A DNA stretch of 64,000 nucleotides from Larix kaempferi (taxonomy: Eukaryota > Streptophyta > Pinopsida > Pinales > Pinaceae): contig BSBM01000712.1 in the NCBI GenBank assembly GCA_027924585.1, positions 1,126,001 through 1,190,000 on the forward strand, written 5' to 3'. A program made the translations under genes and the position numbers. This document shows, one piece after another, positions 33,815 to 45,399 of the stretch. Each line of letters opens with the position of its first letter. Position 1 is the stretch's first letter. A model generated the notes under the pieces. It was not told the DNA's origin and made no database searches. It saw only the letters and a program-made list of their open reading frames with translations.

Positions 33815-36800
33815 ATGGCTGCCCTTTGTGATATTCTACTTAACAGTTCCAACTATTTCTCATGGAAATCTCGTATGGAGGATGTTCTACGAAGTAGGGG
33901 ACTTTTCAGAATTACCACAGGGAAAGAAAAATAACCCACTGATGATGATAAGAAAATAAAATGGGCAAATAGATGTGATGAATATCGTGGATTGATTGGG
34001 ATGTCAATCTCTACTGATTTGCGATTCCACATATCTGGAATTGATGAACCTAATACTGCTTGGGACAAGTTGGAAACTGTGTTTGGTAAACACAATGAAA
34101 TTCGAGGTCACCAACTCGAAAATGAGTTGATTTCTTTAAATCCAAGTGACTTTTCATGCATTCAAGATTATTTATCTAAGTACAAAACTCTCAAGCTCTT
34201 ATGTGCAGAATGTAAGATTGAGAGGGAAGACAAACAATGCATTTATCATATTCTTTCCAAACTTGGACCTGCATATTCTGTTTTTGTATCTACATTTTAC
34301 TCCATGAAAGCGTCCTTGAATGCAGCTAGCTATCAAGAGCCTAGTCTTGAATCCTTTTGTGATTCCTTGATTAGAGAACAAGATAAACTCATTCATCTTG
34401 GAATAATCAACAATGCAGATACATCTGGGAAAGCCTTATTGTCCCAATAGAAAGAAAAGTCCAAGCCTCCCAAGAAACAAAATTTTCGCAATAATAAGTC
34501 AAACAAGGGTCCAAAACCCTCTCAGTCAGCTCCTTCTTTAAAAAATGACAAAGGATCCAAGCCAAAAGGCAAGAAGACTGAGCGTCATTGCAACTTTTGC
34601 GGGAAATATAATCATGATGAATCTAAGTGTTTCAAGAAGATGGCAGCCTTGGAAGCAGCAATGAAGAAGCACCACATCAGCCTAGATTCGTCTTCAGAAT
34701 CTACCTCTCATGGACATGCACTTTGTGCTTCTGGTTATTCTTATAATGCATCTTCTTCTTCTACTTCAAATGAATGGCTCATTGATTCTGGAGCATCTTA
34801 TCATATGGCTAAGGATCAAGCCATCTTTTCTACTATGCATGAATGTAACACCAAACAAATATTTGTTGGTGATGATAGATCTCTAAGTGTTGTAGGAGCT
34901 GGAACAGTTCCAGTAGATAATGGTCATTTTAGTGATGTACTATGTGTTCCAAGAATTTCCTGCAATTTGTTATCAGTCTATCAGATCACTCATTCTGGTG
35001 AAGGTAAAACTGTGACCTTTACACCTCACCAAGTTGTAATCAAGGATTTTAAAGATCCTCAACAGGTTCTAGCTACCGGAATTGTTGATGATATTACCAG
35101 GTTGTACAAGCTTAACAACTTTGGGTCATCACCTTTCCCTTCAGTTTTTGTTGCTCATAGTGATAACTTGAGCAAACTTTGGCATGAGCGATTTGGTCAC
35201 TTAAATTATCGCTCATTGCAACAACTATGTAAAGAAAATATGGTGACAGGTCTTCCGATGGTATCTTGCAGAGATGGTGTTTGCTCCGGTTGTGTACTCG
35301 GAAAACATCATCGGGACAGTTTTGACAAACGTGCCTCTTGGCACGCCTCGGTTCCCTTGGAGCTTGTGCATAGTGACTTGTGTGGTCCTCTTCCATCTGC
35401 TTCCTTTTCTGGTTTCAAATATTTCTTAACTTTCATTGATGATTACACTAGACGCACTTGGGTTTATTTCCTAAAACTTAAGAGCGAAGTATTTAACATG
35501 TTCTTGGCCTACAAGGCCCTTGTTGAAAAACAATCTGGTCATCAAATTATTAAGTTAAGATCTGACAATGGAGGAGAATATGTTAACAAACAGTTCACTA
35601 CTTTCTGCACTGAACAAGGCATCCAACAATAGCACACTGTTCCATATACACCACAACAAAATGGTGTAGCTGAGCGGAAGAACCGCACTTTAAAAGAAAT
35701 GGCTAATTGTATGATCCAATCTAAGGGACTAAGTCTTCAATTTTGGGCTGAAGCCATAAATTGTGCAAATTACATAGTTAATCGCACCCCCACAAAAGCA
35801 TTACAAGGTATAACACCGGAAGAAGCATGGAGTAAAATTAAACCTGATGTAAGTCACTTTCGTGTGTTTGGTAGTGAAGCATGGGCTCACATTCCGGATG
35901 AAAATTGGAAAGCATTGCAGCCTAAAAGTGAAAAGTGCATATTTGTTGGATATTCTGAAGATGTAAAAGGTTATAGACTTCTTCAACCACATTCTCATGC
36001 TATAATCATTAGAAGAGATGTTAAATTTGATGAAAATATCTTGGCCTGCGAGCCTAACTCGGCGAGTGTGCCATCTTTGGCCTGCGAGCCTGATTCGGCG
36101 TTTGTGCCTTCTTCTTCTTCTTCAAACTTCCTTGACAGGTTTCCAACTCCAGTTTCTGATGATGACAGTGAGGATGAAAATCCACCTCCGCCTGCTCATG
36201 TTCCTCCAGTTGCACCAGCACAAGTGCTTCCTCGATGGGTCCGTTCAACATGTGAAGCAGCTGGTGATCTTGCTGGTGATCCTAGAGATCAACGTCGAAC
36301 ACGTTCTCAGTTTCAGTGAGCCTCTTCTCTTTTGGCTCAAGTTTCTGAGAATCATGATCCATAAACTTTTGCAGAAGCTTCAGGGAATCCAGATTGGGAT
36401 GCAGCCATGGATGAAGAATATCGTTCCTTAATGGCGAACGATACTTGGGATCTTGTACCTCTTCCAAAAGGAAGAAAACTTGTTAGATGTAAATGGGTCT
36501 ACAAAACTAAGTATGCATCAGATGGAAGTGTTGAAAGACTTAAGGCAAGGTTAGTTGCCAAAGGTTTTTCCCAAGTTGAAGGGATTGACTACAATGAAAC
36601 CTTTGCTCCCGTCGCCAAAATGAACTCCATCCGCCTTGTTCTTTCCCTTGCAGCCTTACACAACTGGGAAGTCCATCAAATGGATGTCAAGTCTGCCTTC
36701 TTACATGGTGATTTACAGGAGGAAATTTACATGGAACAACCTCCTGGCTATGTTCAAAATAACTCTAGCCTTGTCTGTCGCCTTAAGAAATCCTTATATG

Positions 36801-37852
36801 GCCTTAAGCAAGCTCCTAGAGCTTGGTATGCCAAAATGGATAACTTTCTCCTTGACACTGGTTTTTCTAGATGCCATTCTGACCCCAATGTCTATACCAA
36901 GAAAGTAGGAAACCATCTCATCATACTTGTTCTATATGTTGATGACCTTATTCTTACTGGTAGTGACCCTAAGCTTATAACCCATGTGAAATCCAGTCTT
37001 AAACAAACTTTTGAAATGTCAGACTTAGGACATTTGCATTATTTTCTTGGTCTCCAAGTTCTGCAAACCAAAGAAGGAATCTTTCTTTCTCAGTCTAAGT
37101 ATGCTTGTGACCTTCTTCGTCGCTTCCACATGGAAGATTGTACACCAGCCCCTTCTCCCTTCCAGTCTGGAGTCAAACTTTCTGCCACTTGTACTTCACC
37201 TGAAGTAGATTCCACCTTGTATCGTCAGCTTGTTGGTAGTCTTTTATACTTGACTCATTCCCGTCCTGACCTTTCCTTTGCCGTTGGTCGAGTTGCCCGT
37301 TATATGCAGACACCTCATGAAAGTCACTGGAAAGCAGCTAAAAGAATACTTCGATATATTCGAGGTACAGTTCAGTTTGGGATTCATTACAGTACAGGGG
37401 GGAAACCTTTGTTGGTTGGTTTCACTGATTCAGATTGGGCCGGTGATCCTGATGATCGAAAGTCTACTGCAGGTTATGTTTTCAGTCTGGGATCTGGACC
37501 TATTACTTGGGCTTGTAAGAAACAACAAGCTCTTGCTCTTTCTTCAGCAGAGGCAGAATATCGAGCAGCAGTTAATGCCAGTCAGGAAGCTTTATGGCTT
37601 CGACAGATCCTTTCAGAGTTTGGATTCGAGCAGCAGCAGCCTACTCCACTTTGGTGCGACAATCAAAGTGCCATCAAGCTTGCCAAAGATCCAGTTCTAC
37701 ATCAACGTAGCAAACACATTGAGCTACATATGCACTTCATCAGAAATCTTGTTCATGATCGTGTTCTTGAAGTGCTCTTTTGCCCTACAGATGATCAAGT
37801 TGCAGACATCTTCACCAAGTCTCTTACAGAAGCGAAGTTTCCTAAACTTTGA
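33815..37852 (+). pseudogene. gag-pol: Copia-1 Gag-Pol polyprotein, one frame with five stops
   Basis: A single frame of 1,346 codons from ATG 33,815 (MAALCDILLNSSNYFSWKSR) with stops TAA 33,932, TAG 34,448, TAG 35,630, TGA 36,317 and TAA 36,362 and no frameshift. Domains: Gag with one knuckle, CNFCGKYNHDESKC (about 34,590); protease WLIDSGASYHM; Gag-pre-integrase/HHCC (LWHERFGHLNYRSL...CSGCVLGK); integrase Asp in LVHSDLCGPL, Asp in RSDNGGEY and Glu in NGVAERKNR; RT with MDVKSAFLHGDL and LYVDDLILTG; RNase H with FTDSDWAGDPDDRKST and SSAEAEYRAAV. Every catalytic residue I can check is present. It is inactive only through the stop codons, which suggests recent silencing and decay. Confidence 0.93.
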
Positions 37853-37967
37853 TCTATGTTAGGAGTTCAGGAACTTGTCATTAAGGGGGGATAGGCTCTA
37901 ATGCCTCCTTCCTTCTCCTAATAGTGTCACTTTTGTAAATCCTTCAATCCTATCCCAAGTTGTTCTT

Positions 37968-37976
37968 AAGGGGGGA
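37968..37976 (+). promoter_or_regulatory. Copia-1 polypurine tract
   Basis: AAGGGGGGA immediately before the 3' LTR, the plus-strand primer site for reverse transcription. A second AAGGGGGGAT copy lies at about 37,883-37,892 after the polyprotein stop. Confidence 0.85.
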
Positions 37977-38433
37977 TGTTAGGATATTTAGACACTTAGG
38001 ATTTAGTTAAGATCAACTTGTGTAATATATCCATTAGGGATAGTGTGTTTCTTTAGTATGCATTAGTATGCATTTGTAAATACTTAATCCGACGGTCACG
38101 ATATGTTTCCGACATAGAGTGATCTGACGGCTCAACTTCTCTTAGATCAAACCTAACCTTGATCCGTGGCTTAACACCCGATTGGTCCATGATCTCTATT
38201 TAAAGAGCATGGAGGGTCATTGTTTAGTTGATCGATTATGAGAAGCTCATTTGTAACTTTCTTTCTTTGCATAATAAATTGTCCCGTAGAAGCTATTTGG
38301 CCGGGGCCGTGGAGTGTTTCCCTCAAGAGGGTTTAAACCACGTCAAAACATCGGTGTGTTGATCTGTGATCTGTTTGTGTGAAGTGGTTGCTTTTGGTGT
38401 TCGGTCCTTTGGTAGTACCCTGTGTACCCGAAC
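37977..38433 (+). repeat. 3' LTR of Copia-1
   Basis: TGTTAGGATA to CCCGAAC; near-identical to 32,196-32,653 (about six substitutions counted) and lacking the terminal A. Confidence 0.92.
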
Positions 38434-38694
38434 CAGGTTTGGGTTCCGTGCCCCCTAGAGAAAATCTTCAAAGTGTCCCTGAATGGCCATAGGGTGCCTG
38501 ACCAAATGCCTGTAGCACCAAAAACATGACTTCGATCGCGAAGCTGTCGATTTCGGTGGATTCAAGGCACTGGGTTCTAGCTGGGGGACACCCCATAGCG
38601 TGTCTCAAATTCTCGGAAACAGTGCTATTGTGCCATCTCTGGAACTAGGGTTTTTCTCATTGAAGGCCATTCCAATTTTTCAAAAGGGGGTCAA

Positions 38695-39190
38695 TAAGGT
38701 AGATTAGGTTCTATAGGGATAGATTAGGTCTCTGGGGCTAGGTTACGTCTCTATGGATAGATAAGTATTTTAGATTAGGTCTCCATGGTTGTAGGTCCAC
38801 ATTAGGCTTTCCAGGGCTAGATTTGTTTTTGTCTGGTTTCTAGGGCTAGATCAAGGTCTATAAGCTTGATTAGGTTCTATAGGGCTATATTAGGTCTCCG
38901 AGTCTAGGTTACATCTCTAGGGCTAGATAAGTATTATAGATTAGGTCTCTAGGGTTGTACGTCCACATTAGGCTTTCTAGGGCTAGATTTGTTTTTGTTT
39001 GGTTTCTAGGGCTAGATTAGGGTCTATAAGTTAGATTAGGTCTTTAGGGATAGGTTGCATCTCTAGGGCTAGATAAGTATTCTAGATTAGGTCTGCAATG
39101 TTGTAGGTCCACATTAGGAGTTCTAGGGCTACATTTGTTTTTGTCTAGTTTCGAGGTCTATATCAGGGTATTTAAGCTACATTAGGTTCT
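38695..39190. repeat. ~146-166 bp tandem array (copy 2)
   Basis: GTCCACATTAG at about 38,795, 38,961 and 39,107, so the spacings (166, 146) mirror the copy 1 array at 16.1-16.6 kb. Confidence 0.8.
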
Positions 39191-39239
39191 ATTTCTTAGA
39201 GGGAACATGTATATCTAGCTTCCAAACCATATAGTGTGA

Positions 39240-39700
39240 TTATGAGATATTTCAGTTTGTTAGTATTTACTCTTGTGATCAAGGTGAATGTCAACATTAT
39301 CGATCTAGTGGCTTAGGAGCATGTAGGGGTGATTGTACCACCCAAGATATTTATATCATTTGTTTCTTCCATCCATGAGACTTCCAATTATATAGCGGAA
39401 GAGAGGTGTGATGATGAGATTGAATTCATCCATGCACATTCTACTTATTCATTAGAGAGGTATGATGCCTTGATGGAGGACGTTGTTGAGGGTTATTCAA
39501 GAGTCATAGATAATGTGAGTATAGAGTCATGGATTATCCTGCGAATGGTTTGAGATGGATTGTATAAACCATTGAAGAAGTAGGTGTTTATTCTTGTGTA
39601 CAAATAATCATGAACAATGCACCTGTTTGCAAGATTGTTGGCATGATTGTGAAAGCTAAATATCGACAGGTATACTTATTTTGGACACCGTTCCTTTCTA
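39240..39700 (+). pseudogene. hAT-like transposase fragment (DUF659-like), copy 2
   Basis: Duplicate of 16,620-17,080. From about 39,529 the frame reads TIEEVGVYSCVQIIMNNAP then VCKIVGMIVKAKYRQ, closer to the family T-D-N-A/C-K-x-x-G pattern than copy 1. A 74-codon frame at 39,329-39,553 is nearly identical to that at 16,712-16,936, but it lies out of frame with the DUF659-like part. Confidence 0.5.
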
Positions 39701-39834
39701 ATTTAATCATTGTTTTAATTTATCACAAGATTCATGATTCATCTAGGTGGCTTTGACTCATTTGAGTTGTTAGTGTTGTAGAGTCATTTATACATGCTTT
39801 TATTTCTCTTATATGTTTTTTGGACACCTTGCAT

Positions 39835-40224
39835 TGTCCATTCCTTGAATTTAGCACTAAAATCCATTGCTTCAGATGTGACATGGATTGGCAGCCTTAT
39901 TGGTTCATTGGTGGACCGAGGCCCTCACACAGAGTCCCTCCTCACATGGATGGAGAGATTGCACATGGGATGAAGATAGCACTTAGACAACTATTTTAGG
40001 ATAGAGACTTACTTTATGAGGTAGAGGAGGGATTTGTAGAGTTTTCCACTTACACTGGGATATTTGGAGGCTATGATGATGGTGATCATATGGAGGGGTC
40101 ATCCTCCAACCAGCAGATGCATCTTGTTAGATGGGCAGAGAGGAGGAGGAGAAGGAAGGGGAGGAGGAGGAGGATCAAGGCAATGATGAGTTTGTTGATT
40201 CAGGCATGGAGGAGGACTATTGAC
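39835..40224 (+). pseudogene. hAT-like transposase C-terminal fragment
   Basis: The frame reads MDWQPYWFIGGPRPSHRVPP, then EIAHGMKIALRQLF, a TAG, DRDLLYEVEEGFVEFSTYTG and FGGYDD. This resembles the region of plant hAT-like transposases upstream of the dimerisation domain (an N-P-x-Y-Y, G-G, P-P-H-x-D-x-E-I series). It ends in an Arg-rich stretch and a stop. It lies just outside the duplicated unit, so only copy 2 is linked to it. Assigned from motif layout only. Confidence 0.45.
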
Positions 40225-40741
40225 ATATGATATTCTTCCATCTTGATCCACCCCTTTTTGTATTTACTATTAGTATATTTGGTAATACATTTAATATATC
40301 TATGTAATTAATTTTGATTTTGATGAATTAATGAGAAATATGGTTCTGACATCTTCAGCTATTGCCCAATGCCTATCAAATTTCAATGCATCTATGTGTC
40401 TCATTGTGATTTGTGAATGAGAAATTTGTGTAATCACTAATGTGTATTGATTCTAATTTCTATTGAATATTTGTAAACATTCTAATATAAGATGAGTTTT
40501 CAATCTTGTTTATGCATGTGAAGTTTTCCTAAAGGGATGGAAACTTGAATTGGAGTGATTGGTGTAAAACATATAATGGTCTAAAACATTAATGTATTGT
40601 AATAGTAACTTAAAGATAACTCAAATATCAAATAAACGATATAAGATAATGATATCAAATAAACTATCTAACATGAATAACATTAGACATGCATGAATAA
40701 AAAATCACATGACTTTACTATGTACCTCAATCAATTAGACC

Positions 40742-43700
40742 TTATGGATCCTCTCTGTTTTTTACTATCTCAAACAACCTCTCCTCCTCTGCATGAGGTA
40801 GTAAGTAGCATACCTTGTTTGATGACTTCGTTGACATTGTTTGTAGTTGGATATTTGTACCAATGATCAAGTGCGTAATGTGATACACTTGTGAACCTAG
40901 CCTATAATCCATGTATGTGTATCCATTTCTCTTTGGTCCCTTTCCATCTACTATAAGATATTCTACCCGAAAAACCATCAATCCAGTCGGAAAGGTAATG
41001 CCTTCACTATCGGTTAATGATGCGAGGAGGTTTTTCTTCCCCTGGATGCATCATGCCAACCAATACTTCGTGCCAACTGCACTGTCTGTCAAGGTGACAA
41101 ATGCATAGATGTGTCCTACAAAAATGCATTTTACGGTCATATTCCAACAAGTAGTGGTTTGATAACTTGGATAATTAAAAAAACAAGGAGGGAACTAGGA
41201 TATGAATGCATAAATGTTTACCTGGCTGTACAAGATAAGATATATGATCATATTCATTAGAAATAGAATATTGGCCTTCCGCTAACTAGATTGTTTCAAC
41301 AACTGCACGTGGATCCAGTACAAGTGATCCATGATCCCATTCATCAACCCAATCCATTGATTCACACTCATCCCACTCACAATTGGTATAAGGCCCATAA
41401 AAGAAAGCAAGTTTTAGCGTCCATATTTCAAATAAGGGGTTGTTTGTGCTTCGAACTGGATGAAATCCACGAGTTCCTTGTACAGTACTACAACTATAAG
41501 AACGTGATCGATCAATATCAACCACATGCCAAAAATTTTGACAACATGTCCTCTACCTATTGGTATGTGATGTTCCGTCGTTCGATCTCAAATTTTTGTA
41601 GAGCACCATTGAACTATGGATTCTGCATCCTGAATATGAGGGTTTGTCATGCACCTCGTCTCCTCCCTTTGTGGGGAAGTTTTGAGACATTCTCCATCCC
41701 CATCATTCTCTCCCTTTCCATGCCCAGTATCAAAATAGTTCCATATATGCAACTCATCATAAGTCTTGTGAAAAATATTCAACCACTGGAATACACGTAC
41801 ATTTTTCAACTGGCCTGCACAACCATCTGACCATATCCAATGTTGATCCATCTGTATACCTCTCTCCTTCAGCTGATCATAGAAAATTTGGAAGCAATGC
41901 TGCACATAATGCAATTCATGGCACCTGTCATCACTGATGTAGAAATTGGTCTCTTTCAATATTATCCTCATGTCATTGTTGCACTCTGGCGCATGCCTAT
42001 ATGTGATATGGATCATTATGCTAACTTGGTCTGAATGGTAGTATTGTATTTGAATCTCATTATGTGTCTGCATGGTGTAGTTTTTAGTAAAGTACACAAC
42101 CAACAATCTTGTGCTAGTGGGAAAGGTGTCCCTGCACTATTTGTACTGTTCATCCTGCCTTTGTGCTACACGGACATGTTGTACATACTGCTCGGTCTTC
42201 TTGTAGAATTTCTTCATGAAATCAAAAATTTGTACCTGGTTCCACAAAACCAAGGGCATTAATACAACGTGAAATTTGCAATATGAATATATATGTATAA
42301 ATTCAACATGTACAGTATGGAAGTATGCAAATGTAGATTACCTGTGACTTCACCAATGCAATTTTTTTGCTTTCCTTCACACTATCTACTTGATATGTTA
42401 TGTACTTGAAGTTCTGCATTTCTACTGACATCCTCCCAAATTCGTGCTCCTCAATTTCATGGATGCAACAAATCAATAATGAAAATCCATTGCACCTAGA
42501 ACATGTCCCATATAAACATGATCTTTTAGAATATTTTTGTCCTTCAGGTCTTGGACACATTATGCTATGTATAAATTCTCTGGATGCATTTGGTGGTTGT
42601 AATGATGGGAAGTCCTGCACAATGTTAGTATGCAAATAAAAAAATATATGTCTATATGTATCATAATAGTACTCAAATTCTACATGGTATCTACAACAAC
42701 ATCTGTTGCGATCAATGCAAATTCTAACATACCAGGGTTTGCATTTTTCAAAGGACCTTTGGCCCAAGTTCAATTGTGTGTGCTCATTCTTGAACCTCTC
42801 ATAGAGTTTTGTTTATGCCGTGTCAAGTAAGTGCCTTACATGGGGTTCACACCCCTTAACACCTTTTCTCAACTTTAACACATCTCTTTGATTCGATGAC
42901 GGTCTAGTGTTATCATGCCAAAACTTTTGTACAAGTTCTTTAACAACATCAATAAGCTTCTCGTCTGAATGAGGTAACCTACCAACAAAGGCCCAACAAT
43001 ATTTTTGGCCTGGGGTCTCAAGTTTTTCTCAAATAACATAATACTTTTTGTTGGCTGCTTTCTTGGGCAGACCCGGGTTTTAATGAAGCGCAGCAACAAA
43101 ACCCCTTGGCGCACTGGCCCTCTCGGCAACGAGCTACGCGGCAGCTCGAGGTCTCACCCGAAGTGGCTATGGGGGGGTTAAGGAATCAGGTTTCCTTAAC
43201 CGGGGTGACGCGGAGATAGCTTTTCCTTGAATGGTTCCTGCGAAATCGCCGGTCGGACCTTCCCGCAGGCCGCTCGGCGCAGCTGCGCGGGCCCCTTCCT
43301 TGGCAGGTCTACTGCGCAGTTTCTCCTTTCCAACGCAGCAGGCAACTATTTCTTGGGTCGACGCGCGAAACACTTTCTCGCCCTTCGCATCTAGCGCAGT
43401 AACGCAGTCTGCTCTCGCCGCAGCGACTGTGCGTTACTACCTCTTTAGTACTTAAGACACTTATAGTTATCAAGGGACCTTTCCAACTCGCTCAAATAGT
43501 CACAAAGATAAGACAGTAGTCTTGCATACACAAATAATGAACTCGGAATAGTTATCATTCACACAAACATTATAACAAGAAGATATAAGTGAAGCTCATC
43601 TCCTCGAGGAAAACCACGTCCTCAGGAGTTTTATATTCACCAGAAAATGATAGAGTTATACAATATGCTGCGCACACAGCTGCAGCCTTAGAACTTATAG

Positions 43701-45366
43701 GAAACTCCACGCACACAGCTGGGAGCCCCTTTCTCAAGCTTGTCTCCTCTCTATGGAGATTACAAAGGCACAGACGTCGACTCAGACTGTCTGGCGACTC
43801 AGGGATTAGCTCCTCGGCTATCCGATTTCCTCTCTCTAGTTCTACGCACCAGGTAGAAATTACAGTGAAGGATAATCAACACATGATCTATCCCTTTAGA
43901 CTGGCTCTCTAACAGTCTAGCATCTAACTCTCTAACTCTCCAAAAAAAGGGAGGAACTGAAGGAAGGAGGAAGAAGCCTCTACCCATTACAGTGATTCAT
44001 CTATATAGGTAGCCATGACGGTCACACCTTTACAAAACTGTGGGCCTTTCCCAACAGTGATTCCCAAAAACCCTAACCACGCACATGGCTAGGTGTACTG
44101 TAGGCGCCGCTTGCAGTCACGTCGCCGCTTCCTGCAGGCTCCATGAATTCCGGCGCAGATTGTGGGTATGGGCGATCGTCCTTCGCCTTCAATGCTCTGG
44201 TCCGTTGCTCCTCCTTGATCCGAGCAACCATAACTTCTGTACTAAGCCTTTAAATGAGGGTAGCTAAGCCCTCTACTCCATCACCTTATTTATTATGGTA
44301 GCTGAGCCACCTTCATTCTTTGATGACGTGCGCGCGAGCTCCGCAATTTCCGGTCCGTGATCTGCGCTGAGATCATCCATCTGGCACCGTACTGCGCACC
44401 GTCTCCTTCTTACCCAAAACTTAGTGTTTGTCCCAAAATTAGCACTTTCCTTTCATACTCGTGCTTTTTCCCAAAATTCGCAGCTTTTACTATAGCTGCG
44501 ACCTTGGCCCCAACACTTTTGAAGAGTCTTTCTATTTACTTTAAATATTTTACATGTGTGTGATAACAGGCGGCGTTGCCTTGTGGATTTGTCTACAATT
44601 GATTCTGACAGTACACGACAGGCCATATTAAAATATTTTGCATGAGAAGTTTTTCCAATCAAATTAAATGAAGACTGTAGATTTCTAACAACATGATTAT
44701 TTGCCTCTAAACTTATAACTACCTTTATGCCTAAAATTATCCTAACATGAGCTAGACAATGTGATTTTAACAAAGCCAGAAACAATTGAAATTTTGATGC
44801 ATCGGCTTTGGATTCAAAAAATTCTTTGATGATCTTGTTACAATGGAAATCAATAGTGCGTTTGGGAAACTTACCTTCAATTCCTGAAAATGAACTTTCA
44901 TCCACATGAATATGTCTGGGATTTCTTCATCCTCCGCTTGATAGTCGAGGCAAGGGAGTCGAAACGAAGTACGAGTCTCATCACCGGTTTGTTGTGGCAC
45001 TTAGTTGACAATTTGGTCTTGCAAGGGAGTGTGTTTGACATGTGTGTGCTCTTCTTGGGGAGGTTTCCAATTAACAACTTGTTCAACATCAATCCCTTCA
45101 TACTCAGCATCAACCAAGATTTGATTGACTTCAACCACTTCATCATTGCTTGTTGATGGATCTAAGGAAATAACATTTTGATATCTACGTTTTTCCATGT
45201 ACAACCTAGCCTTTTCTCTTATCTCATCGACCTTTTTAGGGGGAGGCTCCTTCCTTCTACAATTTATTTTATTATTACATATGTTGCCCATATTCAATAC
45301 ATTTTTTAACAAAACAAAAATATCACCCCTGCAAGAATAAATAACAAATAAGATATTATTTTTCAA
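40742..45366 (-). pseudogene. Multi-exon transposase-like gene (WSDGC...GHGKG family), split by a solo LTR
   Basis: Minus-strand exons in order: 45,366-44,892 (KARLYMEKRRYQNVISLDPS...DIFMWMKVHFQELK) ending AG|GTAAGT; 44,890-44,521 (FESKADASKFQLFLALLKSH, FNLIGKTSHAKYFNMACRVL, STRQRRLLSHTCKIFKVNRK); after the LTR, 43,043-42,340 (CKPWYVRICIDRNRC, CPRPEGQKYSKRSCLYGTC) with a GTAATC donor; 42,225-41,223 (YISDDRCHELHYVQHCFQIF, HWIWSDGCAGQLKN, WNYFDTGHGKGENDG); then 41,120-40,742 (FVTLTDSAVGTKYW, GYTYMDYRLGSQVYHI). The Asp in WSDG and HGKGxxDG look like transposase-type catalytic landmarks, and a Cys-rich segment precedes them. TAG/TAA codons occur in most exons. Splice sites are still readable. I cannot name the superfamily. 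Confidence 0.55.
43049..44515 (-). mobile_element. Solo LTR of the Gypsy family
   Basis: On the minus strand it begins TGTTGGGGCCAAGGTCGCAG (44,515 downward) and ends GAAAGCAGCCAACA (43,049), aligning along its length with the LTR at 18,768-20,229. CTTTT flanks it on both sides (43,044-43,048 and 44,516-44,520), a perfect 5 bp target duplication. No internal sequence remains, so it arose by LTR-LTR recombination. It interrupts the transposase-like gene. Confidence 0.92.
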
Positions 45367-45399
45367 TTATGAAATGAGGAAACTCGATGTGCATGATTA

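Larger units (their letters stand above)
32196..38433 (+). mobile_element. Full-length Ty1/copia retrotransposon (Copia-1)
   Basis: LTRs of 458 and 457 bp (TGTTAGGATA...CCCGAACA, the last A missing from the 3' LTR) flank a 5.3 kb interior with copia order: gag, protease, integrase, RT, RNase H. I count about six substitutions between the LTRs. CAGG lies on both sides (32,192-32,195 and 38,434-38,437), and copy 1 of the host repeat has the empty site CGCAGGTTTGGG at about 15,836. The primer site is a perfect TGGTATCAGAGC match to initiator tRNA-Met. It sits 288 bp downstream of the Gypsy element in the same host repeat unit. Confidence 0.93.
17867..38690. repeat. ~357 bp tandem array, copy 2, in three pieces
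   Basis: Landmark CTCAAGG (or variants) occurs at 17,867, 18,222 and 18,579, then after the Gypsy element at 32,082, and the last unit resumes after the Copia element at 38,434-38,690. The array pieces are 17,867-18,767, 31,913-32,195 and 38,434-38,690. Sequence order matches copy 1 unit by unit. Confidence 0.85.
17209..39798. repeat. 3.2 kb segmental tandem duplication, copy 2 (split by two LTR elements)
   Basis: Starts with the same ATATTGAATGTCACATTTAA block as copy 1 and ends with TATACATGCT at 39,798. Subtracting the Gypsy element plus 5 bp and the Copia element plus 4 bp leaves about 3,203 bp, matching copy 1. The junction with copy 1 carries a further ~28 bp duplication (about 17,184-17,211 and onward). 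Both elements inserted after the duplication, because copy 1 lacks them. Confidence 0.85.
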
